Shown here: positions 62,149-64,000 of the stretch, one piece after another
Layout of the letters: every line of letters starts with the position of its first letter
Position numbering within the stretch: the first letter of the stretch is position 1
DNA from: Paraflavitalea sp966211765
GTDB lineage: Bacteria > Bacteroidota > Bacteroidia > Chitinophagales > Chitinophagaceae
Assembly: GCA_966211765.1 (NCBI GenBank)
Contig: CBIHOV010000008.1
Location: forward strand, 124,001-188,000
Reading direction: 5' to 3'
Length of the DNA: 64,000 nucleotides
The notes under the pieces: model-generated
What the model saw: only the letters and a program-made list of their open reading frames with translations
Databases searched by the model: none
What the model was told of the DNA's origin: nothing
Made by a program: the position numbers and the translations under genes

Positions 62149-64000
62149 CTACAGCGTTACCGACAATCCAAACGTCACACTCTTTAGCATGGGATAGTTA
62201 TTGCCATTTCCATTGGTGCCATCTGTCAATACCCTGTCGGAACCCTGAATACTCTCTACGTCGAGATCTTTGGTCACTTTGTACAGCGGACTCCAGGACC
62301 AGATATTTTCAGCAGAAACATATACGCGGGCGCCACTGATACCAACACGGCCCATGAGCCTTTGAGGTAGGTTGTATCCCAGTTGGATATTCTTGAGGCG
62401 GATATAAGCTACATTTTGCAAGTACTTGGTTTGTGCCTGGGTAAGGGTAGCCGATCCGTTTTGGGCGATATACCCACGGTATCGGGGGAAGTAAGCATTC
62501 GGGTTCTCTTCTGACCAGATATTGCCGAGGTGCGATTTGGGCAGCCTGTTGTAAGGCCGGTTGTATTGTCCCCAGAAAATACCCGCTTCAGCACCGGGAT
62601 ACCAATCCTGCTTGCCTACACCCTGGAAGAAAGTGGTGAGGAAGAAGTTGTTCCACTCAAGATCGAGGTTGATGGCATAACTGTACCTTGGTGTAGCATT
62701 GCCAATGATCTTGCGGTCGCCGGGATTATTTACAGTATTATCTCCGTTATTGATCACGCCATCAGGTCCGCCATTTTTGTTCTTGTCAATATCTGCAAAC
62801 TTGATATCACCTGGCAGTGTTTGACCAGTGTTGGAAGACTTGTATAATTTTTGCTTTACAGCTTCGCCAATATTAGCTGCTGTAAAATATCCATCAGTAA
62901 CAAAACCCCAGATCTCACCCAGTTTCTGACCTTCATAATAGTCTGTCAGTCTTTTTTCCGGATTGTTGTATTTCGTAACCTCAGCCGTATAATCGCTCAG
63001 CACTACCCTTACACTGTAGTTGAATGGCTTGGCGGCTACGGTAAATTTATCTCTCCAGGATACAGATAATTCCCATCCTTTGGTTTTCATATCAGCATAG
63101 TTGCCTTTAGGCACGTTGGTGCCGAATACTGCCGGCAACGACATACCTACAGTAAACATATCGGTTGTATTGCGGATATAGGCATCTGCGTTTATTTGCA
63201 GGCGGTTGGAAAGCAAGCCCATGTCCAATCCGATATTCTGGGTAGTAGCCGTTTCCCAGGTAAGACCATCGGGAATAACACCTGGCTGACTGGTGCGCTG
63301 CGGACGCACTCCATTCAATACCCGGCCCGATTGGGTAATGCCAAACTGCTCCTGGAAAGAATAAGAGGCGATATTACCATTGCCCAATGAACCATAAGAA
63401 CCACGTATTTTAAGATCAGATATGATATTGCGGGGTACATTCCAGAAAGCCTCATTCGATACACGCCATCCCGCCGATACTGAAGGGAAGAAAGCATACC
63501 GTTCATTGGACGGGAATTTGGAAGAGCCATCATACCGGCCATTTACTTCCAATAAGTACCTGTCCTTAAAAACATAATTGACCCGGAAGAAGCCGCCCAC
63601 AATATTCCAACGCTCATAGCCACCATTGGTGGTAATAGCCTGACCCAGTGCGAGGTTGAGGTCTTGTGCGTCTTCATAGATCAAACCATTGCGCAGGGTT
63701 TGCGCCTGTTTGTAGGTAGATTGTTCATAGTTATAACCAGCCATGGCTTTCAGGTAATGATTGCCTTTGAAACGATGTTCATATTCGCCATAGAGGTTGG
63801 CGGCCAGGTATTGCGTTTCGCGGTACAGCTCCTGCAGGTCATTGGTGTTAACACCTACATACTGAATTACACCGGGCTTCACGCTATAAGGTACCGGTAC
63901 CCGTATCCGTTTTTCATTGTTGTCGGTATTGCGGATGGTGAAATCTCCTTTCAACCGGATGGTATTCTTTAAGATGTCTGCAGTAAATCCGGTCGTATTC
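62149..64000 (-). CDS. SusC/RagA TonB-dependent outer-membrane transporter (5' end outside window)
   Basis: About 617 C-terminal codons are visible; the frame runs open through the right edge. The visible part is the beta-barrel with typical SusC segments: YLLEVNGRYDGSSKFP, FFPSVSAGWRVSNEAFW, LKIRGSYGSLGNG, NPGDRKIIGNATPRYSYA and the C-terminal VRLKN/RIYVSAENI-type strands. The signal peptide, plug and TonB box lie outside the window. It imports the ligand captured by the SusD lipoprotein encoded next. Confidence 0.94.
   Translation of the reverse strand, partial: NTTGFTADILKNTIRLKGDFTIRNTDNNEKRIRVPVPYSVKPGVIQYVGVNTNDLQELYRETQYLAANLYGEYEHRFKGNHYLKAMAGYNYEQSTYKQAQTLRNGLIYEDAQDLNLALGQAITTNGGYERWNIVGGFFRVNYVFKDRYLLEVNGRYDGSSKFPSNERYAFFPSVSAGWRVSNEAFWNVPRNIISDLKIRGSYGSLGNGNIASYSFQEQFGITQSGRVLNGVRPQRTSQPGVIPDGLTWETATTQNIGLDMGLLSNRLQINADAYIRNTTDMFTVGMSLPAVFGTNVPKGNYADMKTKGWELSVSWRDKFTVAAKPFNYSVRVVLSDYTAEVTKYNNPEKRLTDYYEGQKLGEIWGFVTDGYFTAANIGEAVKQKLYKSSNTGQTLPGDIKFADIDKNKNGGPDGVINNGDNTVNNPGDRKIIGNATPRYSYAINLDLEWNNFFLTTFFQGVGKQDWYPGAEAGIFWGQYNRPYNRLPKSHLGNIWSEENPNAYFPRYRGYIAQNGSATLTQAQTKYLQNVAYIRLKNIQLGYNLPQRLMGRVGISGARVYVSAENIWSWSPLYKVTKDLDVESIQGSDRVLTDGTNGNGNNYPMLKSVTFGLSVTL

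Overview
The window is chromosomal DNA of a member of the Bacteroidota, most likely of the Chitinophagaceae/Chitinophagia. Supporting signs are a SusC/SusD outer-membrane uptake pair, a type IX secretion sorting domain, LytS/LytTR two-component genes, several TonB-dependent receptor-like proteins, AT-rich start regions that mostly lack Shine-Dalgarno sequences, and candidate promoters of the Bacteroidota form TTG-N~20-TAnnTTTG. No phage, insertion sequence, CRISPR array, rRNA or tRNA was recognised.

Layout. 1-1.7 kb: the 5' part of an M28 aminopeptidase and a small conserved gene. 1.8-8.1 kb: an NAD+/ADP-ribose gene block on the minus strand, in transcription order nadM-Nudix, nadV, NADAR, ADP-ribosylglycohydrolase, [scar], kptA, with a NrtR-type regulator next to it. 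8.1-15 kb: AlkZ-like and DinB proteins, an orphan LytS kinase, a CDGSH protein, small genes and a serine hydrolase. 15-31 kb: ABC exporter, DbpA-like helicase, large catalase, MscS-type channel, polA and uvrB. 31-45 kb: mgsA, a T9SS cargo protein, recA, M1 peptidase, an OmpA lipoprotein, an outer-membrane barrel protein, an AraC regulator and a Na+/H+ antiporter. 45-59 kb: Pif1-like and UvrD/PcrA helicases transcribed divergently, a LytS/LytTR pair, a luciferase-like oxidoreductase and a SNF2 helicase. 59-64 kb: a SusC-SusD-EEP hydrolase operon cut by the window end.

The most interesting region is the NAD block. NadV makes NMN from nicotinamide and NadM makes NAD+ from NMN. Its Nudix domain, NADAR, the ADP-ribosylglycohydrolase and KptA all act on ADP-ribose or on NAD-dependent nucleic-acid end chemistry. 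The genes are joined by ATGA stop/start overlaps. Two matching palindromes, 52 bp apart centre to centre, flank and overlap the predicted nadM promoter and are the obvious NrtR operators. The operon also carries a recombination scar: about 450 bp of a TonB-dependent receptor plug domain, with a nonsense codon, has replaced the 3' end of the ADP-ribosylglycohydrolase gene and nearly all of a following NadR-like ATPase gene. Only the last ~60 codons of that ATPase gene survive, still overlapping the kptA start.

Several non-coding repeats also stand out. One imperfect hairpin with the same two mispairs occurs in three convergent gene gaps. A heptamer array with a shared flank occurs beside two genes. 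A four-copy AATTGCACTG arrangement lies after the SNF2 gene, and a 29-bp near-palindrome sits in the divergent helicase promoter region.
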